Source: Fragum whitleyi (Eukaryota; Mollusca; Bivalvia; Cardiida; Cardiidae). Taken from it: 64,000 nucleotides of DNA. Below are positions 12,733-20,894 of this stretch, piece after piece. The stretch spans positions 43,447,225-43,511,224 of the forward strand of contig OX411555.1 in the NCBI GenBank assembly GCA_948146395.1, written 5' to 3'. Positions within the stretch are counted from its first letter, which is position 1. The number at the start of each line of letters is the position of its first letter. The notes below the pieces were generated by a model that searched no databases, was not told the origin of the DNA, and saw nothing but the letters and a program-made list of their open reading frames with translations. A program made the translations under genes and the position numbers.

Positions 12733-13173
12733 ACAGTTTAAAACATTCTGAAATTGACAATAAGATTGATTTTGAAATTATCTTGGAATGAAATTGAATG
12801 AGTGTGTGGAGCGAGTTTTGAGTGAAATTAAAGGGAGGTAATCCAATGTCGATAATTTTGTTCATGATGAACAAGATAAGCGACGTGCATTACCTCCCTT
12901 TAATTAAATATGCATAAAGTTCTGTAAATTGCTTCCTATTTAATCAAGAACCAATCAGACGCTTACAGTTCAATTATTTCAGTGAAATCACGATTTTTTT
13001 TCCATTCATATTTATTTTGAATGTAGCTGTTGATTGTATACTTTTTACTTATTTTGGAGCGTTTTTGATCGATATGAGTAAATGTTTGGAATGAGGGAAT
13101 GGGGCATTGAGTGAGTGATTTAGAATGGTTTTGATTGACACGACATGTCAATTTCACGATGTAACTAACCGTT
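12733..13173. repeat. MITE family 1, copy ending 14 bp before exon 2 of gene A
   Basis: Inverted-orientation copy with core AAAGGGAGGTAATCC ... GCATTACCTCCCTTTAAT and right end GTCAATTTCACGATGTAACTAACCG. Its end abuts the TACTTTTAATTTCAG splice acceptor at 13187. Confidence 0.8.
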
Positions 13174-13187
13174 ACTTTTAATTTCAG

Positions 13188-13376
13188 CTTGCCAGCGGCG
13201 CCATGACGGGCCTGATGATCTGGGTGTTGGTAGAGAAAGAAAAGACGGTGAACAACGCCTATGACTTTTTCCTTGACCCCGTCTGTGACCTCTGCCTGGG
13301 AGGCTCGGTGGCCGTGTTTGTGTCCTTCTTTGGCTGGTTCGGATCTCTACGGGAAAATACATTTGCTCTTAAAATA
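13188..13376 (+). CDS. Tetraspanin gene A, exon 2 (TM1 end, small loop, TM2)
   Basis: A 63-codon phase-0 exon between a TTTAATTTCAG acceptor and a GTAAGT donor. It completes TM1 (LASGAMTGLMIWVLV), encodes the short first extracellular loop, and then TM2. It ends with GWFGSLREN, the conserved G-x-x-G-(A/S)-x-R-EN signature at the end of TM2; the arginine form is typical of the Tspan5/14/15/17/33 group. The matching gene B exon at 48298 has the same length and GWIGALREN. Codon usage is richer in GC than its intron surroundings, as expected for real coding sequence. Confidence 0.9.
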
Positions 13377-14768
13377 GTAAGTGAATTAATGAATATGGGA
13401 ATGTAACGTCGTTAGTATAACAAAACCTAGTAATAACAGCTAGCTTGAATAAGTAGGATTTACTATTTATTTGTTTATTTTATTTTTTTTATCGCCCTTA
13501 AATGGTAAATATATGAAAATTTAGTTGGTGCTCAAACTGGAAATATTGCCGGGTAAAAATATGTATTTTAAGTGTATTTTTATAAATTATACAATTAAAC
13601 CACTTAGTTTCAGTACGTATTTGTCTATAATTAAGTAAAATCATCTCACAACCCTTGTCACTGGTGCGAATGTTTGCTTTACATCCGTAAATAGCCTCGC
13701 TCATCAAACAACAAACCGGCTGTTTACTTACACCGCAAGTTTAGCAACAGTTCATTGGCTTTACCCCTAGAGTGCATACCCATTTGTACACCTGGGCTGA
13801 GAGCCCGAAACTTATTGTTACCTTTTGATCAGAAAAATTCAGTCGAATCCAGACCATTTTTCGTAACATGGGACACGTCTATCTCGATTCCCGAGTCTTA
13901 CTACTTTGTCTCGGGTACCGAGGACTTTCATGTGTTAGGAATAAAGTCAGCCAAGAAACCACGATGAAAAAAGACGGAATGATATGAAATATTTCCTATG
14001 TGCAAACTTTAATTTGATCCACCTGAATGATAAAGTATCTTTTTCAGTATCGTTGTCCTAATGTGATATAATTTACAACCTTAACGATCATCCCGGTAGT
14101 TATGTAAAGAATGAATTTGCAAATGAAGTAATTCTCAAAAAACAGCCACATATATTTCTTCTGAAAATTGAAGATAAACATGTGTACAATTATCGAGCCT
14201 TGTTAGATCGAATGTCACTAGGTTCTATTTTGCATTCTTTGGCTCTATTTAAACCTCCTTTATATTCAGATGTCGTTGGTTCGTAGTTCATAGTTTCATG
14301 TACAATGTGCTGTTACAGATAATAACGTTGTGAAACTAACAAGATGAATGATTTTGAATGAAATTGAATGAGTATGTGGAGCGAGTTTTGGGTGAAATTA
14401 AAGGGAGGTAATCCAATATCACTAATTTTGTTCAAGATGAACAAAATTAGCGACATTTATTACCTCCCTTTAATAAAATATGCACACTAGTTCTGTACAA
14501 AGCTTTCTATCTCTTCAAGGACAAATCAGACGCTTACCATTTCAATTATGTTAGCAAAATCGCGATTTGTCTCTTGTATTATTAATTTTGAATGTAGTTG
14601 TTGAACTTATTTTTAGTCATTTTGGGGCGTTTTTGAATGGTTTAAGTGAGTGTTTGATCGGAATGAATGGAGCGCTGAGTGAGCGATCTAGAGTGGTTTC
14701 GATCGAGATGAATATCAATTTCACGATGTAACTAACTGTGCCAATGTCATTTCCTTGTTCTATTTCAG
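13377..14768. other. Intron 2 of tetraspanin gene A
   Basis: GTAAGT donor and CTATTTCAG acceptor. Its 3' part is a full family-1 MITE (14316-14739). The remainder shows no exon, RNA gene or recognisable repeat, apart from short AT-rich runs. Confidence 0.7.
14316..14739. repeat. MITE family 1, copy ending 29 bp before exon 3 of gene A
   Basis: Left end CAGATAATAACGTTGTGAAAC, strong core GGGAGGTAATCC / TTACCTCCCTTTAAT around TTTTGTTCAAGATGAACAAAA, right end ATCAATTTCACGATGTAACTAACTG. Same orientation as the copies before exons 2 and 4. Confidence 0.8.
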
Positions 14769-14957
14769 TACCGCTATTCCATGCTGTTCCTATTCCTGAT
14801 CGAGATAGTATTCATCATCCTCATATTTGTGGTAGTTTATGTACCTAACTCACGTGAACAGCTAAATATATACCCAGAAGATAGTTTAAAAGAAGCCATT
14901 GTTAAATATAGAGACGATGATGATATGCAAAATTTGATAGATGGCATACAATTACAG
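14769..14957 (+). CDS. Tetraspanin gene A, exon 3 (TM3, start of large loop)
   Basis: A 63-codon phase-0 exon. It encodes a hydrophobic TM3 (MLFLFLIEIVFIILIFVVVY) and the first helix of the large extracellular loop, ending just before the CCG motif. A GTACGA donor follows. Its length equals gene B exon 3 (49643), and both keep an AIV(K/R)YRD stretch. This is the dimer-forming helical part of the loop in tetraspanins. Confidence 0.9.
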
Positions 14958-15034
14958 GTACGATGTTGTTGTGGTTATTCTTGTTTCGTTGAGTTAAATG
15001 TGTCTTCCTTGCTGATAAGCAGATCTTTGTGACA

Positions 15035-15127
15035 CAGGCAATTGTTTCAAAATCTAATTTTTCACAAAGGTTATTATATGAGGTAATAACATATAAGACA
15101 AAATCAGATTATGAAACAATTGCCTGA
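15035..15127. repeat. Hairpin element
   Basis: Arms CAGGCAATTGTTTCA and TGAAACAATTGCCTG lie about 65 bp apart, with further inner pairing (AATCTAATTTT / AAAATCAGATT). Non-coding. Confidence 0.6.
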
Positions 15128-15192
15128 GGTTGTTAACCAATAACGTTCTTGTAGAACACTCGAAATACTCGTCTAGAGTTATAATATTTCAT

Positions 15193-15266
15193 TGATTTTC
15201 GAAAGCGGTAAAGATTAACAAACGCATGCGGTTGTTAATCTTTACCGCTTTTGAAAAGCAATCAAA
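15193..15266. repeat. Hairpin element
   Basis: GATTTTCGAAAGCGGTAAAG...AACAA, a short CGCATGCG loop and TTGTTAATCTTTACCGCTTTTG form a nearly perfect stem of over 25 bp. Confidence 0.65.
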
Positions 15267-16133
15267 ATATTCAAATTTGTGATATTTTATCATTTTGATA
15301 GTGTGCAAGAAGAAAACAGAATTTAATTACGATTTTGATAGTTACATGTTCGCAGTTCTTTTTTTCCCCTACCAAAGTCCTTAGGCATAAACAAGAAGAC
15401 TTAACCGAAGAAAACAAAGCTTGAAGCTTTGTCTTTTGTGAAAATAATCTTCTAATAGCGACAAATTGAGATATTTCCCGTATAAACTGTACCTCTTACA
15501 ATAAATGAATGAGGTTGAGTACATAGGAATCTCATTGGGAGACAGCGAAACCAGAAGGATATTCATTACCCGTTTGCTCTATTATAATCATACTGTCATT
15601 TACCATGAAAGTAGTTGGTTAAAATATAAAAGCGTTTGGGAATCCTTAAGAAAGCCTTGTTTATACAGCGGTCATAAAAATCAAAAACCAAAAACACCTG
15701 AGTTTTGTAGAAAACCTGAAGTAGCTTCCGGGCTAAGAGCATAGATGTAGCATAGATGTAGTATTTGCCTATACAGTGAATAGAACATTCTCGGTTTTTG
15801 ATCTTAAAGGCCTCGATATGCAAGGTTCATTTACTATATCGGGGTGGTAGACAAAGACAACTTTCCTTGGAAAAGGAATCAAGGAATCGTACTTACTTTT
15901 TGGCTTGCGTTAGCTATCCTCGACCGATGCCTGTTGTAGATCCGGAGCCGTAATATGATTGCCTAGGCTGGGAATCTGAAGCATTTCCAGCCATTATGAA
16001 AAAGACACTATCCGAGAAAACACGAGTTATGCCGATTTCAAAATGTTTCATTAATGGTGGATGGCCAAAAGTAAAGTGTAGAGTAGGTTCTTCTTTTAAA
16101 GGCAAATTAGAGCAGCGATCATCGTCTACAGTA

Positions 16134-16513
16134 CAGTTAGCAACGTCGTGAAATTGACAGGGTGTTTGGTTTTGAAATGACTTTGGAATAAAATTGAATG
16201 AGTGTGTGGGGTGAGTTTTGATTGAAATTTAAGGGGGGTAATGAAATATTGCTAATTTTGTTCAGGATGAACAAAATTAATGATATTTATGACCTCCATT
16301 TAATAAAATATGACCACAAGTTCTATAAATAGCCTCGTATTTAAGACGCTTGCAATTTCAATTATTTCGGTGAAATCGCGATTTTTTAGTCATTTTGGAG
16401 CGTTTATGAGTGGTTTGAGTGAATGTTTTGAATGAATGAATGGAGCGCTGAATGAGCGATTTAGAATGATTTTGATTGGGATGGATGTCAATTTCACGAT
16501 TTAACTTACTGTA
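16134..16513. repeat. MITE family 1, copy ending 31 bp before exon 4 of gene A
   Basis: Left end CAGTTAGCAACGTCGTGAAA, core GGGGGGTAATG ... ATTTATGACCTCC, right end GTCAATTTCACGATTTAACTTACTG. It is internally shortened, lacking about 40 bp between the core and the right half. Confidence 0.75.
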
Positions 16514-16544
16514 CCTCTAGAAAATCACTTTGTTTAAATTTCAG

Positions 16545-16688
16545 TTGGACTGTTGTGGAACATCAAATGACGATGAAGGTTACAAGGATTGGTCTAAAAA
16601 TCCGTATTTTAACTGTAGTGGTGGAACGAATACACAAAACTTTGGAGAGTTCTGTTCTGTTCCGTTCTCTTGTTGTATAGGCCAAGAC
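16545..16688 (+). CDS. Tetraspanin gene A, exon 4 (CCG core of large loop)
   Basis: A 48-codon phase-0 exon with LDCCG at its start, the tetraspanin hallmark. It continues with an invariant-type YKDW and the VPFSCC motif. It supplies six of the eight loop cysteines (protein residues 152, 153, 173, 186, 192 and 193). With C205 and C228 from exons 5 and 6 the total is eight, the pattern of the TspanC8 group whose known members escort the ADAM10 protease. A GTAAGT donor follows. Confidence 0.92.
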
Positions 16689-17773
16689 GTAAGTACATCA
16701 TGTTGCCCTCCAAATAAATTGGATACGTTTGAGAGTTTTAGATAGCTACTAGCAAAATTCAAAAATAAGATCGAATTGAGTACAGGTCGACAAGAGTTAA
16801 TATTACAAAATGCAATGTATTGTGAACAATAGTGAAGTTCTTTGATTAAACAAATATACCAACAGCAGCAGATTTCCACCTTGTTTAGACTGTAAATTTT
16901 ACCAGGGTCGATACTTTTCCCCTTCCTATATCGTCCCTTTTTCGTGTGTTGGATATTTGTTTGATTTAAATCATTATTCTTTAAAAAAGAACGTTATCTT
17001 ACTGAATGAGGAAAGTTGAAAGCTATTTCGTATGGCTTAATTTTTCTAAACAATAATAGATTTTTACAAATAAAATAAAACGACCACATTTTTCTAAACA
17101 ATAATAGATTTTTACAAATAAAATAAAACGTGAAATAAACATATGTTTCCTACATTTTGAATTAAAGGAGCTCAAGAATGTATAGATCACAAGCATTTTC
17201 AAGGAAAAGCATTCAAATTTGATCATGTAGGCCTAATACATGTTCGTAGTCACCAATGGGTTGATAATCGTAGACCTAAATGAGATAGCAGCTGGAGGCT
17301 ACGAAAGGATGTAATGGTAGTACTGGTGTGAGAAATACAAGAAATCCATTGTTAGCTGCTCCAGCCGCCGCGATATAACTGAAAGATTGTCGAAAGCGGC
17401 GTAATACACCATTCAAACAAACAAACAAACAAATACGTTCGTAGTTGTGGAGGGACAAAGAAGTTATTTATAACGATTGCTCGTTCGCTAGAGGATATAT
17501 TTCATTCTTTTGTATTGTTGAAACATATAAATAGATCGATGGAGAAAAAAGTTCTTTCAGCTTAGATTAATCCTTATCGATCTAGTTCTTAGACAATTCA
17601 TATGCAATCGCGTCGTGTGTGTGATTCAATGAAAAAATCAAGAAAGACGACTGCTTTCGGGGTTAGAAACTTTTGGTCTAGTGATCAATGCTCTACCGAT
17701 TTATCACGGACACAATCATCGGTCATTCTTCATGCAGACGTGTTCATAAAAGGTGTTTGTATTTGCATTTCAG
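16689..17773. other. Intron 4 of tetraspanin gene A
   Basis: GTAAGT donor, TTTGCATTTCAG acceptor. Holds a direct repeat (17041-17080 repeated at 17095-17134, with the ACAATAATAGATTTTTACAA block) and a 5'-truncated SINE at 17241-17433. No exon seen. Confidence 0.65.
17241..17433 (+). repeat. SINE, 5'-truncated
   Basis: Starts in the body (GTCACCAATGGGTTGATAATC) and runs through GGATGTAATGG and CCAGCCGCCGCGATATAAC to a CATTCAAACAAACAAACAAAC tail. The tRNA head is missing. Confidence 0.75.
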
Positions 17774-17824
17774 GATGGCTTAAGAAACTTTCTGTGTGGT
17801 AAAGATATGCAAAGTACTGATACG
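17774..17824 (+). CDS. Tetraspanin gene A, exon 5 (short loop exon)
   Basis: A 17-codon phase-0 exon carrying one loop cysteine (the C in NFLCGKD). TTTGCATTTCAG precedes it and GTATGT follows. Gene B has an exon of exactly 51 bp at 52012 with the cysteine in the same place (NILCGQG), which strongly supports such a tiny exon. The Polinton lies in the intron that begins here. Confidence 0.85.
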
Positions 17825-17842
17825 GTATGTATGAGTTTGTAC

Positions 17843-17965
17843 TTGCCCTGCGTTCAGGATGACAAATCGGTGCAAACTGTTTTCCGATAATACCAAGATT
17901 TGCATGTATTTGACTGCAAAGCGGGATATAACTGGCAAACTGTATGCACCGTTTTGTCATACTGA
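17843..17965. repeat. Palindromic repeat (CCTGCGTTCAGGATGACAAA family), copy 1
   Basis: Arms CCTGCGTTCAGGATGACAAA... and ...TTTTGTCATACTGAACGCATGG flank a GC-poor centre with GCAAAGCGGG. A second copy is at 47757-47868. Non-coding. Confidence 0.6.
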
Positions 17966-18446
17966 ACGCATGGCTGTTTTAATACTCTTTACAATCGACT
18001 GTCTGTGTTTGATGGAATGCCATCTAAAAATCCTCGTCTCAATATTTGATTTGATTGGTCAGTTTATTTTAGGTAAAAAAGTAACAGGAATACGTCATCA
18101 TCACTTTTCACCGGTTTTCTTTCTTTGTGTCTAGTAACATGAAAAGCAAGCATTTTCGTATTTTTTTTAATGAGTAGAGTGGTATTTTCAAAAGCGAACC
18201 AACACAGTATTTTGAAAGTCGGAGGTTATTTTGGAAATAAAAAAGCGCTATTGTCACCACACTGGTGCCGTTGGCGATTGATTTAGTGACGTAACAAAGT
18301 TTAATATTGGTTATGTCTATGTTAACACTGAAACTATTTACTCCAATGTTGTTGAGTGTGTTCGTTATAACAACAACAATCCCTACATTCAAGGGAAACA
18401 ACTCTAGAAGCAATTTAATATACAATTATTTGAAAAAGAAATAGAT

Positions 18447-18644
18447 ATGTCACATTTCAACGAAATTAAAGTTGACATTTCAAAGATAGATAATAATGCC
18501 GAAGTGTGTTCTTTGGAGCAAGATTCTAAAGATTTCAATCAAGTGTTTTTAGATAAAGCGTTTGATAGAGCGAGATTTTTAAGCTGCAAAATAAGAATCT
18601 TAAGAAATCCAAATGAAAAAAAAACGAAGCTTGCTCTGCGTTAG
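18447..18644 (+). other. Open frame of 65 codons just left of the Polinton (doubtful)
   Basis: An ATG-started frame outside the transposon, inside intron 5 of gene A. It encodes a Lys/Asp-rich peptide without recognisable motifs. There is no partner splice site or promoter that I can see. It may be a chance frame or a remnant of an older inserted element. Confidence 0.15.
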
Positions 18645-18836
18645 CTTAAACGAGTAATCTTGATGAAGTCGAAAGTTTTTACTCAATTTATCGACAATCA
18701 ATCATTATGTCGTCTTAAAAAATATTTAGCTAGATCTTTTAGCTTACTCTAACGAATGCAACTCTTAAGTTGAAAAATCTGCCAATAAGTGTATGTCCTG
18801 CGTTAGTTGTAGTGTCTAGCTAGGTTCGACCCTTTG

Positions 18837-18842
18837 AACATT
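18837..18842. repeat. Target-site duplication, left (AACATT)
   Basis: AACATT directly before the left terminus is repeated at 37265-37270 directly after the right terminus. Six-bp duplications are the rule for Polinton integrase. Confidence 0.92.
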
Positions 18843-18851
18843 AGTAGTAAT

Positions 18852-18889
18852 GGACGTGAGTTTGGCACCCTTGTGCCAACCTCACGTCC
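18852..18889. repeat. Subterminal palindrome, left
   Basis: An 18-bp arm beginning GGACGTGAGTTTGGCACC, a 2-bp centre, then the inverse arm with two mismatches. It lies 9 bp inside the terminus. The right copy (37218-37255) is perfect. The position suggests a role in replication initiation or integrase binding (inference). Confidence 0.9.
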
Positions 18890-18916
18890 AGATTTTTGGT
18901 AGGCTATTTGTGCAGT

Positions 18917-19134
18917 TGGACTTAGTCTTTTCACAGAAATGCGAACTTAGGCTTGTGGGGAATATGAGTGTGGACTTAGTCTTTTGTACAAAACATGTGA
19001 ACTTAGGTTTGTGGGGAATATGCGTGTAGACTTAGTCTTTTTTAGGAGAAATGCGGGTTGGTTTGTGAGTAATGTGCATGTGGACTTAGTCCTTATCTTA
19101 CCGTCCAAAGACGGAAAGATAGGGACTTAGTATA
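18917..19134. repeat. Tandem units within the left inverted repeat
   Basis: Units start TGGACTTAGTC at 18917, 18971, 19027 (as TAGAC) and 19081, a period of 54-56 bp, each followed by an AACTTAGG/TTGTGGGGAATATG half. They are mirrored in the right inverted repeat. They may be protein binding sites, but nothing in the sequence says which. Confidence 0.85.
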
Positions 19135-19222
19135 GGGACTTTGTCTTTGAAATAAGTGGTTGAATGTATTGTTAAAGTGAGGAATGCAAAAGGACTTTGA
19201 CAATTTGCGAAAGAAAATGAAT

Positions 19223-19231
19223 TCTTTCTTG
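19223..19231 (-). promoter_or_regulatory. Histone downstream element-like box, left
   Basis: On the minus strand this reads CAAGAAAGA, identical to the classical purine-rich element that pairs with U7 snRNA in histone pre-mRNA (sea urchin type). It starts 10 nt beyond the stem-loop at 19241-19256. Confidence 0.7.
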
Positions 19232-19240
19232 GTGTTGGGT

Positions 19241-19256
19241 GGTCCTAAAAAGGACC
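19241..19256 (-). terminator. Histone-type 3' stem-loop after the left terminal gene
   Basis: Minus strand GGTCCT-TTTT-AGGACC: a 6-bp stem and 4-nt loop, preceded by an A-rich stretch and followed by ACCCA. It begins 30 nt after the stop codon of the gene at 19286-19633. It fits the histone mRNA consensus GGYYCT-UUUN-AGRRCC, with a U in the last loop position. Confidence 0.75.
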
Positions 19257-19285
19257 GTTTTTGTTGGTTGATAGTTATGATCTCT

Positions 19286-19633
19286 TTAGTAGTGGCTGCA
19301 TCCAAATCGTGCATTGCAAATTGGACAATGTCTCCTCATTCTTTTCTTTATGACCAATGATTCTCCACTCCATACCACTCTTCTCCTAAATTGAGTACCC
19401 ATGTAGATGACATCAGGTAGTGCTCTGTTTAGTTGTTCTGTTGTCCTACCCAAGATGGGTCTATCCAAGTAAATGACATCTTGCAGATTATTCGTTGGTG
19501 TCTGCTCAATGGCATTTTCGTGTGGAGAAATGATTTGAGTATCTCTAATCATTCCCTGCACGCGATACAGTCGCTCAGCAATGTTCAGCAATTCCTTTGC
19601 TATATCGGTGAGTTCTCTACGAATCGGTTCCAT
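19286..19633 (-). CDS. Unknown small Polinton protein, outward-facing at left end
   Basis: 115 residues, family not recognised. Residues 1-35 form a charged helix likely to be a coiled coil (heptad-like Leu/Ile). A central part is rich in Asp-Val-Ile-Tyr (VIYLDRPILGR and VIYMGTQF look like two related turns). The C-terminus is basic and ends CPICNARFGCSH, a possible one-zinc site (C-x2-C-x6-C-x-H). It has a TATA box 38 bp upstream (19671-19677), a shared promoter box at 19686-19708, and a histone-type stem-loop 30 nt after the stop, inside the terminal repeat. No lesion is seen. A regulatory or accessory role is possible but not shown. Confidence 0.7.
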   Translation of the reverse strand: MEPIRRELTDIAKELLNIAERLYRVQGMIRDTQIISPHENAIEQTPTNNLQDVIYLDRPILGRTTEQLNRALPDVIYMGTQFRRRVVWSGESLVIKKRMRRHCPICNARFGCSHY

Positions 19634-19670
19634 GATCTAGAATGTTAAAGAGTGGAAAATCTGCTATGCA

Positions 19671-19677
19671 TTTATAT
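19671..19677 (-). promoter_or_regulatory. TATA box for the gene at 19286-19633
   Basis: Minus strand TATAAAT, 38 bp upstream of the ATG and 9 bp below the conserved promoter box (19686-19708). Spacing suits a short 5' leader. Confidence 0.65.
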
Positions 19678-19685
19678 TGACGACG

Positions 19686-19758
19686 CGGACCTTGCTGGAA
19701 GCACCTCTACTTTGAATTGAAGAAATGGATGCCGAGATTGAAATTTGTGTTTTCTCCA
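19686..19758 (-). promoter_or_regulatory. Subterminal inverted repeat with promoter box, left
   Basis: This 73-bp stretch matches 36029-36099 in inverse orientation, outside the terminal repeats and separated from them by unrelated coding genes. Shared blocks include GAGAAAACACAAATT, ATCTCG, CAAAGTA and the most conserved part AGGTGCTT...CAAGGTCCGCG (19686-19708, 20 of 23 positions identical). In both places it lies just upstream of a TATA box and an outward-facing gene, so it is most likely promoter sequence. A related box is at 35046-35068. Confidence 0.75.
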
Positions 19759-19886
19759 AGCATGAAAATACGATATTACTCATTATTCTTTATCATGAAT
19801 CCGATTCTTTTACCTTTATCATGAACAATCATGAGAAGGATGGAATATTAAACGACAACAAACACAAATATTTACATTTTCTATAT

Positions 19887-19892
19887 TTTATT
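19887..19892 (-). terminator. Poly(A) signal for the capsid/protease gene block
   Basis: Minus strand AATAAA about 77 nt downstream of the protease stop codon. It is the first such signal after the capsid-protease cluster, implying conventional polyadenylation of those messages. Confidence 0.6.
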
Positions 19893-19969
19893 GAACAATG
19901 AACTGTGAACTAAGAACAAAAATGAACAATCATGAACATATTTACAATCAATTTTATATTACAAAATGT

Positions 19970-20437
19970 CTATACAATTCTGCTAAATGTCTGTATGAAC
20001 CACGATGTGACTACTCTGTCATTTTTGTGTAAGTTCCTTGTGCTGAATGTCTTTCTTAGAAGTTTTTTTAAGTTGTATCCTCTTGCTACCCCATCCAAGG
20101 CAAAAATACAATAGTGTCCACAAACTTTTCCAAGGATGCTTTGAATAGGTTGGTTATCATAAGTCCATGAACGTGAATTATTTTGGATAAAATGAGATAT
20201 TTCCCTATGAAGTGGTGGAAGACCGTATGAGTCAAAGTACACTACTTTACCATTTGGATAGAATATAACTGCTACCCAATGTTCTCCTGAGTTGTATGAA
20301 TCTGCTGTATTGATGATATAAGCCTTCACATGTGAAGGTTTTCGCTTTGGTAATAAATCCTTTGCACACACTCTTCCATTGAGATTTTTAATCCACACTC
20401 CACGATCCAAGATATGTTGAATTTCACTGGTGTACAT
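19970..20437 (-). CDS. Polinton cysteine protease (adenain-like, capsid maturation)
   Basis: 155 residues from the ATG at 20437, which overlaps the stop of the upstream gene as TAATG. A TTG four codons earlier is an unlikely start. It has the adenovirus-type/ULP1-type protease arrangement: catalytic His in GEHWVAV (H53), Asp in YFDSYG (D69), the oxyanion Gln in NQPIQSIL (Q99) and the nucleophile in VCGHYC (C106). The Gln-Cys spacing of 7 is that of the adenoviral enzyme. In relatives this protease cleaves virion precursors. It is intact here. It lies at the 3' end of a tightly packed block with the capsid genes and is followed by an AATAAA signal. Confidence 0.92.
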   Translation of the reverse strand: MYTSEIQHILDRGVWIKNLNGRVCAKDLLPKRKPSHVKAYIINTADSYNSGEHWVAVIFYPNGKVVYFDSYGLPPLHREISHFIQNNSRSWTYDNQPIQSILGKVCGHYCIFALDGVARGYNLKKLLRKTFSTRNLHKNDRVVTSWFIQTFSRIV

Positions 20438-20889
20438 TATTGATCCCAAGACTGCTTTACTTTCTCACTCCAACGTTCTAGCCATGTATATGTGAATCCG
20501 CACAAAATGTTCTTTTTTATACTTTGCCATAGTCGATAGGCTTCTACTGATTCTTGTTCGTTTAGTTTTAATTCTTCAAGTTGTGGATACCATGCCTGCA
20601 TTATTTTGTATGGATTTACTTTAAGCATTGCTTGCTCAATGAACAAGTCTGTATGTTCTTCTCTACTCATGAATAAGCAAACAGGATGTTCTATCTGACT
20701 CGGATGATCTATTTGACACCCGTTACAATTGTTATGAACTTCTTCATTGATAAGTTCTTGCAGTTGATCCACCATACACTTTTGAAAACTGTTGTGAATG
20801 TCATTTTTACGAACTGATTCAATGTTTGACGAATATTTCACTTTCTCTGCTTCTTCTCTAAGTTTTATGGCGTACTGGTATCCAAGCAT
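20437..20889 (-). CDS. Unknown Polinton protein between capsid and protease
   Basis: 150 residues, not recognised. N-terminal half helical and charged; a cluster NNCNGCQIDHPSQIEHPVC (near residues 54-71) resembles a zinc-binding site; the C-terminal half is helical and Trp/Leu-rich. It starts 5 nt after the capsid stop and shares one base with the protease start, so it is probably co-expressed with both and may be a virion or assembly protein (inference from position only). Confidence 0.75.
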   Translation of the reverse strand: MLGYQYAIKLREEAEKVKYSSNIESVRKNDIHNSFQKCMVDQLQELINEEVHNNCNGCQIDHPSQIEHPVCLFMSREEHTDLFIEQAMLKVNPYKIMQAWYPQLEELKLNEQESVEAYRLWQSIKKNILCGFTYTWLERWSEKVKQSWDQ

Positions 20890-20894
20890 GATTT

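Larger units (their letters stand above)
7698..13187. other. Intron 1 of tetraspanin gene A
   Basis: A 5.5-kb intron with GTAAGT donor and TTTAATTTCAG acceptor. It holds partial and complete MITEs (9003-9175, 9750-9842, 10068-10388, 12733-13173), SINE pieces (8828-8945, 10569-10838, 12108-12186), a family-2 repeat (11335-11690) and a strong hairpin at 9497-9590. No additional exon is needed to complete the protein and none is evident. Confidence 0.7.
14958..16544. other. Intron 3 of tetraspanin gene A
   Basis: Contains two hairpins close together, 15035-15127 (CAGGCAATTGTTTCA...GAAACAATTGCCTG arms) and 15193-15266 (AGCGGTAAAGATTAACAA / TTGTTAATCTTTACCGCT arms), and a family-1 MITE at 16134-16513. 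No exon is evident between them. Confidence 0.65.
18843..19276. repeat. Left terminal inverted repeat of the Polinton
   Basis: 434 bp, matching 36831-37264 in inverse orientation with few differences. From the tip inward it has a 38-bp palindrome, three to four tandem units of about 54-56 bp beginning TGGACTTAGTC, a hairpin around CCGTC...GACGG, a purine-rich box and a histone-type stem-loop that forms the 3' end of the gene at 19286-19633. Confidence 0.95.
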
